A stretch of DNA of 64,000 bases from Gordonia humi (lineage in GTDB: Bacteria; Actinomycetota; Actinomycetes; Mycobacteriales; Mycobacteriaceae), in NCBI RefSeq assembly GCF_014197435.1, contig NZ_JACIFP010000001.1, forward strand, positions 248,001 through 312,000, read 5' to 3'. The position numbers and the translations under genes were made by a program. This document shows, piece by piece, positions 53,824 through 61,630 of the stretch. The notes under the pieces were generated by a model. That model did not search any database and was not told where the DNA came from. It saw nothing but the letters and a program-made list of their open reading frames with translations. How positions within the stretch are numbered: position 1 is the first letter of the stretch; each line of letters begins with the position of its first letter.

Positions 53824-54557
53824 ATCCCTCGCCCCCCGCCGACCTCGATGACCGCTCCGGTCACGTAGCTCGCCAGTTCGGAGGCGAGGAAGACCACGAC
53901 ACCGGCGACTTCTTCGGGCTCGCCGGCCCGTTGCATCGGGATCGTCGACTCGGTGGCGGCGAACGCCTCTGTGCTCATCGCGGCGGTCATCGGCGTCCTG
54001 ATGAGCCCCGGCTGCACCGCGTTGACCCGGATCCCGTGACGCGCCTGTTCCTTGGCCGAGGCCTTCGTCAGACCGACGATGCCCGCCTTCGCCGCGCTGT
54101 AGTTGGTCTGGCCGGGGTTGCCGATCTTGCCCGACATCGACGAGATGTTGATGATGCTTCCGCCGTGTCCGTACATGACGGCCGCGGCTTGCCGCACGCC
54201 GAGCCAACTGCCGCGCAGATGGACCCCGATCACCAGGTCGAAGTCGTCCACCGACATCTTGCGCATCGCGGCGTCTCGGGTGACTCCCGCATTGTTGACC
54301 CAGATGTCGATGCCGCCCCATTCGGCGACCACCGCGGCCGCGGCGTCGGCGATGTCGGACTCGGACGTGACGTCGGCCGCCACGCCCAGCGCGTCGTCAC
54401 CGATCTCGGCGGCGGCGACGCTCGCACGCTCGGAATCCAGATCCAGCAGTGCCACCCGAGCGCCGTGCCGGTGGAGTTCACGGGCGATCGCCAGGCCGAT
54501 GCCCTGACCGGCGCCGGTGACCACCGCGCGCCGACCGTCCAGCAGGCGGCCGGTCAT
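53820..54557 (-). CDS. Short-chain dehydrogenase (3-ketoacyl-CoA/ACP reductase-like)
   Basis: 245 residues from ATG 54557, overlapping the MaoC stop by four bases. Cofactor motif VVTGAGQGIGLAIARELHRHG, NNAG motif IWVNNAGVTRDAAM, catalytic serine in IINISSMSGKIG and the pair YSAAKAG. The C-terminus VTGAVIEVGGGRGM is a complete SDR end. It should oxidise a 3-hydroxyacyl-CoA made by the hydratases. Confidence 0.93.
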   Translation of the reverse strand: MTGRLLDGRRAVVTGAGQGIGLAIARELHRHGARVALLDLDSERASVAAAEIGDDALGVAADVTSESDIADAAAAVVAEWGGIDIWVNNAGVTRDAAMRKMSVDDFDLVIGVHLRGSWLGVRQAAAVMYGHGGSIINISSMSGKIGNPGQTNYSAAKAGIVGLTKASAKEQARHGIRVNAVQPGLIRTPMTAAMSTEAFAATESTIPMQRAGEPEEVAGVVVFLASELASYVTGAVIEVGGGRGM

Positions 54558-55006
54558 GCGACGTACCGCACGATCGATTCGACGACCACCGCGGGCTTCT
54601 CCGCGCCTTCGAGTTCGATCGTGGTGGCCAGCACGCCCTGCACCGCACCGTCGAGTGAGGTGACGTCGGCGACCACGCTGCGTGCGCGTATCCGCGATCC
54701 GGCGGGCACCGGCGAGACGAACCGAACCCTGCCGAGCCCGTAGTTGACCGCCATCGTGATGCCGCGCACCTCGTACAGTTCGTGCAGAAGGATCGGCAGC
54801 AACGACAACGTCAGAAAACCGTGTGCGACGGTGCCGCCGAACGGCCCGGCCTCGGCGGCCCGCTCGTCGACGTGGATCCACTGGTGGTCGCCGGTCGCGT
54901 CGGCGAAAGCATTGATCCGTTCCTGATCTATGACGACCCAGTCGGTCACGCCGAGATCACGGCCGGCTGCCTCCGCGAACTCTGCGATGCCCTCGAAAAC
55001 CTGCAT
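54554..55006 (-). CDS. MaoC-like (R)-specific enoyl-CoA hydratase
   Basis: 150 residues from ATG 55006 with GGGGAG upstream. The hot-dog fold carries the hydratase-2 motif FADATGDHQWIHVDERAAEAGPFGGTVAHGFLTLSLL, with the catalytic Asp and His. It adds water to a trans-2-enoyl-CoA with R stereochemistry. It is the first gene of the operon MaoC-SDR-crotonase-crotonase-crotonase-CoA ligase, all linked by short overlaps except before the ligase. It is divergent from the SDR at 55090. Confidence 0.92.
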   Translation of the reverse strand: MQVFEGIAEFAEAAGRDLGVTDWVVIDQERINAFADATGDHQWIHVDERAAEAGPFGGTVAHGFLTLSLLPILLHELYEVRGITMAVNYGLGRVRFVSPVPAGSRIRARSVVADVTSLDGAVQGVLATTIELEGAEKPAVVVESIVRYVA

Positions 55007-55034
55007 GTCACTCCCCAGCACTAGACTACGATTT

Positions 55035-55052
55035 GAATCAAAGCTAAATTAA
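55035..55052 (+). promoter_or_regulatory. AT-rich island operator, site 5 of 6
   Basis: GAATCAAAGCTAAATTAA on the plus strand, 15 of 18 matches to the shared motif. It is centred between the divergent MaoC (start 55006) and SDR (start 55090) genes, so one site could control both. Confidence 0.5.
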
Positions 55053-55089
55053 ATAATAGAAGCTGTCAACGACACGTAACGGAGCGGAC

Positions 55090-55893
55090 ATGAATCTCGG
55101 ACTCGACGGCGCACGGGTGCTGATCACCGGCGGCGCGTCCAATATCGGGCGCGGCATCGTCCATGCCTTCGCACGGGAAGGGGCACGAATCGCGCTCTCC
55201 GACATCGACGAGAAGCAGGCACGGCGAGTCGAGCGGGAGGCCCGAGATCTCGGCGCCGCCGAGGTGCTCGTCGTCGCCGGAGATCTGACCGAACCGGGAA
55301 TGGGTGCGACCGCCGTCGACGCCGCCGCCAAGGCGTTCGGCGGTGTGGACGCACTGGTCAACAACGCGGGCTGGAGTCTCGGCGAATTCCTTGCCCGAGA
55401 CGATGATCGGGCCCGCTGGCAGAAGCTCGTGGACATCAACCTGTTCGCCACCATCGAGACGACCCGAGCGGCGATCGCCGCGATGCGGGCCGCCGAGTCG
55501 GGCGGCGGTTCCATCGTCACCGTCGCCAGCGAGGCCGCCTTCGGCCAGATCCGTCAGGGCGTGTACGGAGCGACCAAGGCGGCTCAGGTCGCCCTGGCCC
55601 GGACGGCCGCCCGCGAGCACGGCCGACACGGCATCCGATCCAATGTCGTCTGCCCCGGCCTGGTGATCCCGGAAGGTCCCGAAGCCGTCGGAGACGACAG
55701 CCTGTGGTCCGGCGGAGCAGATTCGGTGTTCAACGAGAATCAGATCGACTACCTGCTCAAGGACACCCCGCTCGGCAGGCTCACCCTCGCAGAGGACGTG
55801 GCCGACGCCGTCGTCTGGCTGAGTTCGGATGTCGCCGCCCGGCAGATCACCGGGCAGTTGATCTCCGTCAGTGGCGGATACACGATGCCCTGA
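55090..55893 (+). CDS. Short-chain dehydrogenase/reductase
   Basis: 267 residues. Cofactor motif VLITGGASNIGRGIVHAFAREG with an acidic SDIDEKQ suggesting NAD preference, NNAG motif LVNNAGWSLGEFLARDD, catalytic serine in VTVASEAAFG and YGATKAA. The end reads ITGQLISVSGGYTMP. The catalytic residues are all present, in contrast to the SDR at 33993. It is divergent from the MaoC operon and shares its promoter region. Confidence 0.92.
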   Translation: MNLGLDGARVLITGGASNIGRGIVHAFAREGARIALSDIDEKQARRVEREARDLGAAEVLVVAGDLTEPGMGATAVDAAAKAFGGVDALVNNAGWSLGEFLARDDDRARWQKLVDINLFATIETTRAAIAAMRAAESGGGSIVTVASEAAFGQIRQGVYGATKAAQVALARTAAREHGRHGIRSNVVCPGLVIPEGPEAVGDDSLWSGGADSVFNENQIDYLLKDTPLGRLTLAEDVADAVVWLSSDVAARQITGQLISVSGGYTMP

Positions 55894-56118
55894 CCGGACC
55901 CACACGGGCCGCCGACTGTCGACCGACGACCGGCCGCCCCGCATCGGCCACCCACCAAGCGACGGCCCGTCGTCCATCGCGCGTCGCGCCCGCGCCGTCA
56001 TCCACACGCACGGTCGGAGACGCCGATCGTGGTGTGCTCGAATGGACTCTCTGGGTGCTGCCGACCCGACAACCCGCCCACCCGCACCCGACCGACCGAC
56101 GCGAGACAGGATTCGACT

Positions 56119-57297
56119 ATGACCGCACACTCCTCCCACGACTACCGCCGCCCGCTCGACGGAGTCCGCATCGTCGAAGTCTCGAGTTTCGTGGCCTCGC
56201 CCCTGTGCGGGGTGACCCTGGCTCAGCTGGGCGCCGAGGTGATCCGCGTCGACCCGGTGGGCGGCGCCGCCGACGTGCACCGCTGGCCGCGCACCGACGG
56301 CCATAACGCGGCTCCGGTCGGAACGTCGATCTACTGGACCGGATTGAACAAGGGAAAGCGGTCGGTCACCGCAGATCTCCGCAGCGACGCCGGTCAAGAG
56401 CTGGTGCGACGCCTGATCCTCGACTCCGGGCCCGGCGGCGGAATCCTCGTGACCAACTCGGGCGGCCGTCAGTGGATGAGTCATGAGCGGCTGGCCGCCG
56501 AGCGCGCCGACGTGATCACTCTGGAACTGCTCGGCGGCAGCGACGGCCGGCCGGCCGTCGACTACACGGTCAACGCCGGGCTCGGCTTCCCGCTGCTCAC
56601 CGGCCCGGAGGGCCACAGCGCACCGGTCAATCACGTACTCCCGGCCTGGGACGTCGTATGCGGTCTCTACGCGGCATTGGCCGTCACCGCCGCCGTCCGC
56701 AGACGCGAGCAGACCGGCGACGGCAGCGCCATCCGACTGCCGCTGGAAGACACCGCCCTCTCCGTCGCCTCCACCCTGGGGTATCTCACCGAGCCTCAGG
56801 TCAACGCGCATAGCCGCGTATCCACCGGCAATGACGTCTACGGCACGTATGGCACCGATTTCGCCACGGCGGACGGCGACCGTGTGATGGTGGTCGCACT
56901 GACTCCGCGACACTTCCGCGACCTCACCGAACTCACCGGCACCACAGCGGCCGTGGCCGCGGTCGGGGAAGCGCTCGGCGCCGATTTCAGCCAGGAGTCC
57001 GACCGTTATCTCCACCGGCAGGTTCTGTCGGCGCTGTTCGCCCCGTGGTTCGGCACGCACACCACCGCCGAAGTCGAATCAGCACTCGCAGCGTCGTCCG
57101 TGCTCGCGCAGCGGTACCGAACGTTCGACGATGTGGTGGCGCAGGGCATCCTCGCGGAGAATCCGCTGTTCGCCGCTCTCGATCAACCCGGGGTGGGCAA
57201 TCACCTCGCCGCCGCCTCACCCGCGAGGTTCGACGGCCACTATCTGCACGTGGGTCCGGCCGAAGCCTTGGGCGAATCGACCGAGGCATTCCAGTAG
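56119..57297 (+). CDS. Class III CoA-transferase (CaiB/BaiF family)
   Basis: 392 residues from ATG 56119. The family start VRIVEVSSFVASPLCGVTLAQLGAEVIRVDPVGG is clear, followed by NKGKRSVTADLRSDAG and LPAWDVVCGLYAALAVTAAVRRREQTGDG. An Asp in RPAVDYTVNAG is a candidate nucleophile. It transfers CoA between acids, sparing ATP. It lies 225 bp downstream of the SDR on the same strand and may be cotranscribed. It gives the pathway a third way to form CoA thioesters. Confidence 0.9.
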   Translation: MTAHSSHDYRRPLDGVRIVEVSSFVASPLCGVTLAQLGAEVIRVDPVGGAADVHRWPRTDGHNAAPVGTSIYWTGLNKGKRSVTADLRSDAGQELVRRLILDSGPGGGILVTNSGGRQWMSHERLAAERADVITLELLGGSDGRPAVDYTVNAGLGFPLLTGPEGHSAPVNHVLPAWDVVCGLYAALAVTAAVRRREQTGDGSAIRLPLEDTALSVASTLGYLTEPQVNAHSRVSTGNDVYGTYGTDFATADGDRVMVVALTPRHFRDLTELTGTTAAVAAVGEALGADFSQESDRYLHRQVLSALFAPWFGTHTTAEVESALAASSVLAQRYRTFDDVVAQGILAENPLFAALDQPGVGNHLAAASPARFDGHYLHVGPAEALGESTEAFQ

Positions 57298-57304
57298 CGG
57301 CGCC

Positions 57305-57338
57305 CGAGGGACGGTGATCAGGAGATCACCGTCCCTCG
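57305..57338. terminator. Bidirectional terminator after the CoA-transferase
   Basis: CGAGGGACGGTGATC (57305-57319) pairs exactly with GATCACCGTCCCTCG (57324-57338) around the 4-base loop AGGA, between convergent genes. Confidence 0.85.
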
Positions 57339-58564
57339 AACGCGGGACGCTCCTTGTTGAGGAACGACGTGACCGCATGCTGCGCATCGTAGGTCCCACC
57401 AGTGTCGACGATGCCCTCGGATTCTGCGCGCAGTTGGTCGGACAAGGTCCGTCCCCAGGACTCGCGCAGGAGTCGTCGTTGACGTCCGTACGCGAGGGTC
57501 GGGCCGGTCGCCAGCTTCTCGGCTTTCGCGAGCGCGTAGTCACGGAGTTCCTCGGCGGGCACGATCTCGGCGACCAGGCCCCAGTCCTGCGCGGTCCGCA
57601 CGTCGACGCGCAAGTTCTCCAGGTACATGCGCCGGGCCCGTGCCTCCCCGACGATCCGGGGAAGATGCCACGTGCCGCCGCCGTCGCCGGACAGGCCGAT
57701 ACCCGAGAACGCGGTGCAGAAGATCGCACCCGGTTCTGCCACCACGACATCGGCCGCATACACGAACCCCAGCCCACCGCCCGCCGCGGAGCCCTGCACC
57801 GCTGTGACGACAGGGCAGTCGAGCCTCTCCAGAATCCGGAAACCCTCATGGAACGGGTCCGTCATCCGCGCGGCGAGCGCTCCGATCCCCCCTGCAGGCG
57901 CCCTCGTGAAGTACTCGATGTCTCCGCCGACGGTGAGCGCCGGTCCGTTGCCCGCGATGAGCACCGCACGCACGGCGGGGTCCGCAGCGATCGCTCGCGC
58001 GACGGTCAGCCATTCCCCGGCCAGCCGCAGATCGATCGCGTTTCGCTGCTCGGGCCGGTTGAGAATCACCCGCGCGACGCCCGCCGCGACCGAATAGTCG
58101 ATCGTCTCGAGGCTCTGGAGATCGGAGCCCGGGTGCGCCGGGACCGCGGCCCTCTCCGCACCCGCGACGGCGGCAGCCCACACCGCGGTGTCGGTCAGCT
58201 GTCGCAGTGCCGATATGCGGCCGTTCTCATCGAAGGTCACCGTGTGGACGAACGCGGCGTCCACCCGTCGTCCGGTACGCCGGGCCGAACCCCGGTACCA
58301 GCCCGAGACCTCGACGCGATGCTCATCGATCGGATCCATGGACGTGGGTTCGGCCTGCAGCGCGAACGCACGACCGATGGCCCACCAGAAGTCGTGGATC
58401 ATCGCGTCCGGTCCGTGGTACTCCCCGCCGAGACCCAGGGGCAGTCCCGCCGCGGTCCGCCCGACGAAGTCGTCGCTGAGGAGACGCGAAACAGCTTGTG
58501 CGTCACCGGCTGCCAACGATCTGTACAAGGTGGAGAGAACCTCACTACGCGATTGATCACTCAT
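57326..58564 (-). CDS. Fusion of a SnoaL/NTF2-like domain with a crotonase domain
   Basis: 412 residues. Residues 1-130 are an NTF2/SnoaL-like cone (LSTLYRSLAAGDAQAVSRLLSDDFVGRTAAG, VHTVTFDENGRISALRQLTD). Residues 152-412 are a crotonase with oxyanion motifs GNGPALTVGGD and GSAAGGGLGFVYAADVVVA and an isomerase-type block FSGIGLSGDGGG carrying Asp294. The fused order is unusual. SnoaL-like domains act as ketosteroid-isomerase-like or cyclase enzymes, so a two-step isomerisation on one chain is conceivable. It has its own promoter with the shared operator 59 bp upstream. Confidence 0.88.
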   Translation of the reverse strand: MSDQSRSEVLSTLYRSLAAGDAQAVSRLLSDDFVGRTAAGLPLGLGGEYHGPDAMIHDFWWAIGRAFALQAEPTSMDPIDEHRVEVSGWYRGSARRTGRRVDAAFVHTVTFDENGRISALRQLTDTAVWAAAVAGAERAAVPAHPGSDLQSLETIDYSVAAGVARVILNRPEQRNAIDLRLAGEWLTVARAIAADPAVRAVLIAGNGPALTVGGDIEYFTRAPAGGIGALAARMTDPFHEGFRILERLDCPVVTAVQGSAAGGGLGFVYAADVVVAEPGAIFCTAFSGIGLSGDGGGTWHLPRIVGEARARRMYLENLRVDVRTAQDWGLVAEIVPAEELRDYALAKAEKLATGPTLAYGRQRRLLRESWGRTLSDQLRAESEGIVDTGGTYDAQHAVTSFLNKERPAFEGR

Positions 58565-58622
58565 CGTTCGGCACTTCCCTCGTCTCGACGGTGATGGGCG
58601 GATTCTCCGACCATCATAGAAT

Positions 58623-58640
58623 TGATTTTAACTTATATTC
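58623..58640 (-). promoter_or_regulatory. AT-rich island operator, site 6 of 6
   Basis: On the minus strand GAATATAAGTTAAAATCA, 14 of 18 matches to the shared motif and the weakest ungapped copy. AATTGA and TCAATT arms flank it. It is 59 bp upstream of the SnoaL-crotonase start in an AT-rich patch. Confidence 0.45.
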
Positions 58641-58805
58641 AATTACACGGGAAGTGCCGCGCCTCTCCTCCGACCGATGAATGCGGCGATCGCGTACTCG
58701 ACGTCACCTGCGTCAGGTCGGACCCCGGGCGCGGATGAGACCGCACTCACCAGCCTCGTCGATCGGAGCGCCGACCGGCGTGCTCGACAGACGTCGGCGG
58801 CGCCG

Positions 58806-59591
58806 TCAGTCCGTCGGAGCGACCGCCGACGACAGTCCCGCATACACCGCGACCGGCACCCCGTCGAGCTGGTGCACGCGGACGGTGGTCCCGAAGATCT
58901 CGGTGAGCAGATCCGAACGCATGATCTCCGCGGGCGTACCCGACGCGGCGATTCGACCGTCTCGCAGCACCACGATGCGGTCGGCGTAGGCCGCAGCGAA
59001 GTTGAGATCGTGCACCACGACGATGATCGTCTTTCCGAGTGCGTCGGCGGCGTCGCGCAGGCGATCCATCATCCGCACCTGGTGGCGCATGTCGAGATTG
59101 TTGAGGGGCTCGTCGAGCAGGATGACGTCGGTGTCCTGAGCGAGCACCATTGCGACGTACGCTCGTTGGCGTTGACCGCCGGACAGCTCGTCGAGGTATC
59201 TGTCCGCGAGGTCGTGCAGTCCGAGAAAGCCGATGGCGTCGTCGATCTTCACCTCGTCGTCGGACGACAGTCTCCCGCGGCTGTGCGGGAACCGTCCGAA
59301 CGCGACGAGGTCGCGCACCGACAGCCGCGCGTTGACCGAGTTCTCCTGCCGGAGGATCGCCAGCCTGGTGGCGATCTGCGTCGCCTTGTAGGAACTGATC
59401 TCCTTGCCGTCGAGCAGCGCGGTGCCCGAGGTCGCGTCGATCAGTCGCCCGAGAATCGTCAGCAGAGTCGATTTGCCCGCTCCGTTCGGACCGACGAGCG
59501 CGGTCACTCCACCGGACGAGAACTCTCCGCTGACCGGCCCCAGCACGGTGTTCTCGGTATAGGTCTTGGTGAGATCGGCGAACTCGATCAC
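58806..59591 (-). CDS. Iron-siderophore ABC transporter ATP-binding protein
   Basis: 261 residues from a GTG at 59591 overlapping the permease stop as GTGA. Walker A GPNGAGKST, signature LSGGQRQRAYVAMVLAQ, Walker B VILLDEPLNNLD and H-loop VVHDLNFAAAYADRIV. The LDMRHQVRMMDRLR and FGTTVRVHQLDGVPVAVY blocks are typical of FecE/FepC-type importers. It energises the two permeases for siderophore uptake. Confidence 0.93.
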   Translation of the reverse strand: MIEFADLTKTYTENTVLGPVSGEFSSGGVTALVGPNGAGKSTLLTILGRLIDATSGTALLDGKEISSYKATQIATRLAILRQENSVNARLSVRDLVAFGRFPHSRGRLSSDDEVKIDDAIGFLGLHDLADRYLDELSGGQRQRAYVAMVLAQDTDVILLDEPLNNLDMRHQVRMMDRLRDAADALGKTIIVVVHDLNFAAAYADRIVVLRDGRIAASGTPAEIMRSDLLTEIFGTTVRVHQLDGVPVAVYAGLSSAVAPTD

Positions 59592-60619
59592 ATGGTCCCC
59601 TTTCTCAAGAGCAGGATCGCCAGGAACGCGACACCACCGCAGAACTCGATGATCACGGTGAGGGTCCCGGCCGCATAGAAGACATTGGTCAGCACGAACT
59701 GACCCGCGGCGAGGGTGAACACGCCGATCAGAACACTCATCGGCAACGTCGCACGGTGCCGCCAATCGCCGGAGACCTGGTAGGCGAGCGTCGCGATGAT
59801 GAACCCGAAGAAGGTGAGCGGTCCGACCAGTGCGGTCGAGACAGACACCAGAATCGCGATGAGGACCAGGGCGATCGTCAGTTCGCGTTGATGGTTCACC
59901 CCCAGGCTGGTCGCGGGCTCGCGACCGAGCAGCAGGACGTCGAGCACCCGACGGCGGCGCCAGACGATCACTCCGACCACCGCGCAGATCACGGCGGCGA
60001 TCGGAAGCAGTTCGGTGTTGACCGACCCGAGCCTGCCGAACAGCTTGATCTGCAGCGCGTCGAAGTCGGACGGCGCGATCAACCGCTGCAGGAACTCCGA
60101 GACGGCCCGGAATGCCAGGCCCATCACGACGCCGGCGAGGAGCAGCAGGAACAGACTGGCGAACCTGCCGGAGAACATCCATCGATACAGGACGCCCGCG
60201 AACAGGACCATCCCCGCCGTCTGGAGTAGGAACTGCAGGATGCTGTCCGAGTTGTCGACGAATCGTGCGCCGACGACCGCGACACCGACGGTCTGGATGA
60301 GAACGTACAGCGAGTCCAGACCGATGATCGATGGAGTCAGGATCCGGTTGTGCGTCACGGTGTGGAACAAGACCGTCGCGACGCCCTGGCAGAAGGCGGC
60401 GAGCACGATGGCGGACGCCGTGCGGAATCGCCGATCGAACGACGGACCGAACCGGAAGTCCCACCGCATCACATCGTCGGCGCCCGTCCGAATCAACAGG
60501 AACAGGACCAGCGCGGCCGCCGCGAGGGCGATCGCGACACCCATCCGCATCCGCCAGGAGAACCGGCCGGTGCGGCCGGCGCCGACAGCCGGAGCGGAAG
60601 CGCCGTCAGAGACTGTCAC
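59588..60619 (-). CDS. Iron-siderophore ABC transporter permease, FecCD family (second)
   Basis: 343 residues with about nine membrane helices. GTG 60619 has GGAGG at 4 bp and overlaps the upstream permease by 14 bp. The FecCD signature LTPSIIGLDSLYVLIQT and LLLGREPATSLGVNHQR and VGPLTFFGFIIATLAYQ is clear. It pairs with the permease at 60606. Confidence 0.92.
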   Translation of the reverse strand: MTVSDGASAPAVGAGRTGRFSWRMRMGVAIALAAAALVLFLLIRTGADDVMRWDFRFGPSFDRRFRTASAIVLAAFCQGVATVLFHTVTHNRILTPSIIGLDSLYVLIQTVGVAVVGARFVDNSDSILQFLLQTAGMVLFAGVLYRWMFSGRFASLFLLLLAGVVMGLAFRAVSEFLQRLIAPSDFDALQIKLFGRLGSVNTELLPIAAVICAVVGVIVWRRRRVLDVLLLGREPATSLGVNHQRELTIALVLIAILVSVSTALVGPLTFFGFIIATLAYQVSGDWRHRATLPMSVLIGVFTLAAGQFVLTNVFYAAGTLTVIIEFCGGVAFLAILLLRKGTM

Positions 60620-61628
60620 GGAACCTCCTTGAGAGGATGATCGCCAGGAACGCCGTCGCACCGACGACACCCATCACGACCGACGTGGGGATCTCCATCG
60701 GCCGCACCACCACTCGCCCGATGAGGTCGCACGCCACGACCAGCACCACGGCGAAGACGCCGATCCACGGAAGGTTCTTTCGCACGTCGTCTCCACGCAG
60801 CATGCTGACGACGTTGGGCACGACCAACCCGAGGAACGGGATGAAGCCGACGACGACGCTGGTGACGCCGGACGCCAACGCGACCATGGTGACGCCGATG
60901 GCCACGGTCCGCCCGTAGTCGAGGCCCAGACTGGTCGCGACATCGCGACCCAGCCCCGCGATCGTGAAGTAGTTGGCCATCAGGTAGCAGGCGACGGCGA
61001 CGACCAGCACGGCCCACAGGGGTTCGTAGAATCCTCGAACGATGTGGGCGAATCCACCGGATCGCCAGGCGACGACGGCCTGAAGCATGTTGCCCTCGAT
61101 GGCGATGTACGTGGTGACCGCACCGATCACCGCACCCAGCATCAGCCCGACCAAGGGCACGATCGCCGTCTTACGCGCCCGAACTCGGTTGATGATGGCG
61201 AGGAAGACGACGGTGCCGAGGAATGCCATCGTCGTCGCCACGGCCATCCGCACCAACGGCGAGGCGCCGGGGATGTACATGAAGCACAACAAGATGCCGA
61301 GTCCCGCCCACTCCGCCGTGCCCGCCGTGGTCGGTTCGACGAATCGGTTCTGGGTCAGCCGCTGCATGATGACGCCCGAGAAGCTCATCGCGACACCGGC
61401 GAAGATCAGTGCAAGGGTGCGCGGCACTCGCGAGATGAAGAACATCCTCCACATCTCCGAATCGCCGTGCAGCAGGCCTCCGATCGTGATGTGGTACTCG
61501 CCGACCAACATCGACGCGATGACCAGTGCGACGCAGAGGACGGCGATCCCGGGAAGAAGGTAGCGGCCCGCACCGGAAGCCGTCGTGGACGTGCTTCCGG
61601 TGCGGGCCGCGGTGGGTGACGACGGCAC
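60606..61628 (-). CDS. Iron-siderophore ABC transporter permease, FecCD family (first)
   Basis: 340 residues with the FecCD pattern SRVPRTLALIFAGVAMSFSGVIMQRLTQNRFVEPTTAGTAEWAGLG, AGLGRDVATSLGLDYGR and VVGFIPFLGLVVPNVVSML. GTG start at 61628, 2 bp after the binding-lipoprotein stop. It is followed by the second permease and the ATPase in one operon. Confidence 0.93.
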   Translation of the reverse strand: MPSSPTAARTGSTSTTASGAGRYLLPGIAVLCVALVIASMLVGEYHITIGGLLHGDSEMWRMFFISRVPRTLALIFAGVAMSFSGVIMQRLTQNRFVEPTTAGTAEWAGLGILLCFMYIPGASPLVRMAVATTMAFLGTVVFLAIINRVRARKTAIVPLVGLMLGAVIGAVTTYIAIEGNMLQAVVAWRSGGFAHIVRGFYEPLWAVLVVAVACYLMANYFTIAGLGRDVATSLGLDYGRTVAIGVTMVALASGVTSVVVGFIPFLGLVVPNVVSMLRGDDVRKNLPWIGVFAVVLVVACDLIGRVVVRPMEIPTSVVMGVVGATAFLAIILSRRFRDSL

Positions 61629-61630
61629 GG

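Noticed and set aside
53062..54321. 419-codon minus-strand frame as one SDR-crotonase fusion
   Set aside because: The first 160 codons are a shadow of the SDR gene in another frame. The crotonase starts at GTG 53823, overlapping the SDR stop.
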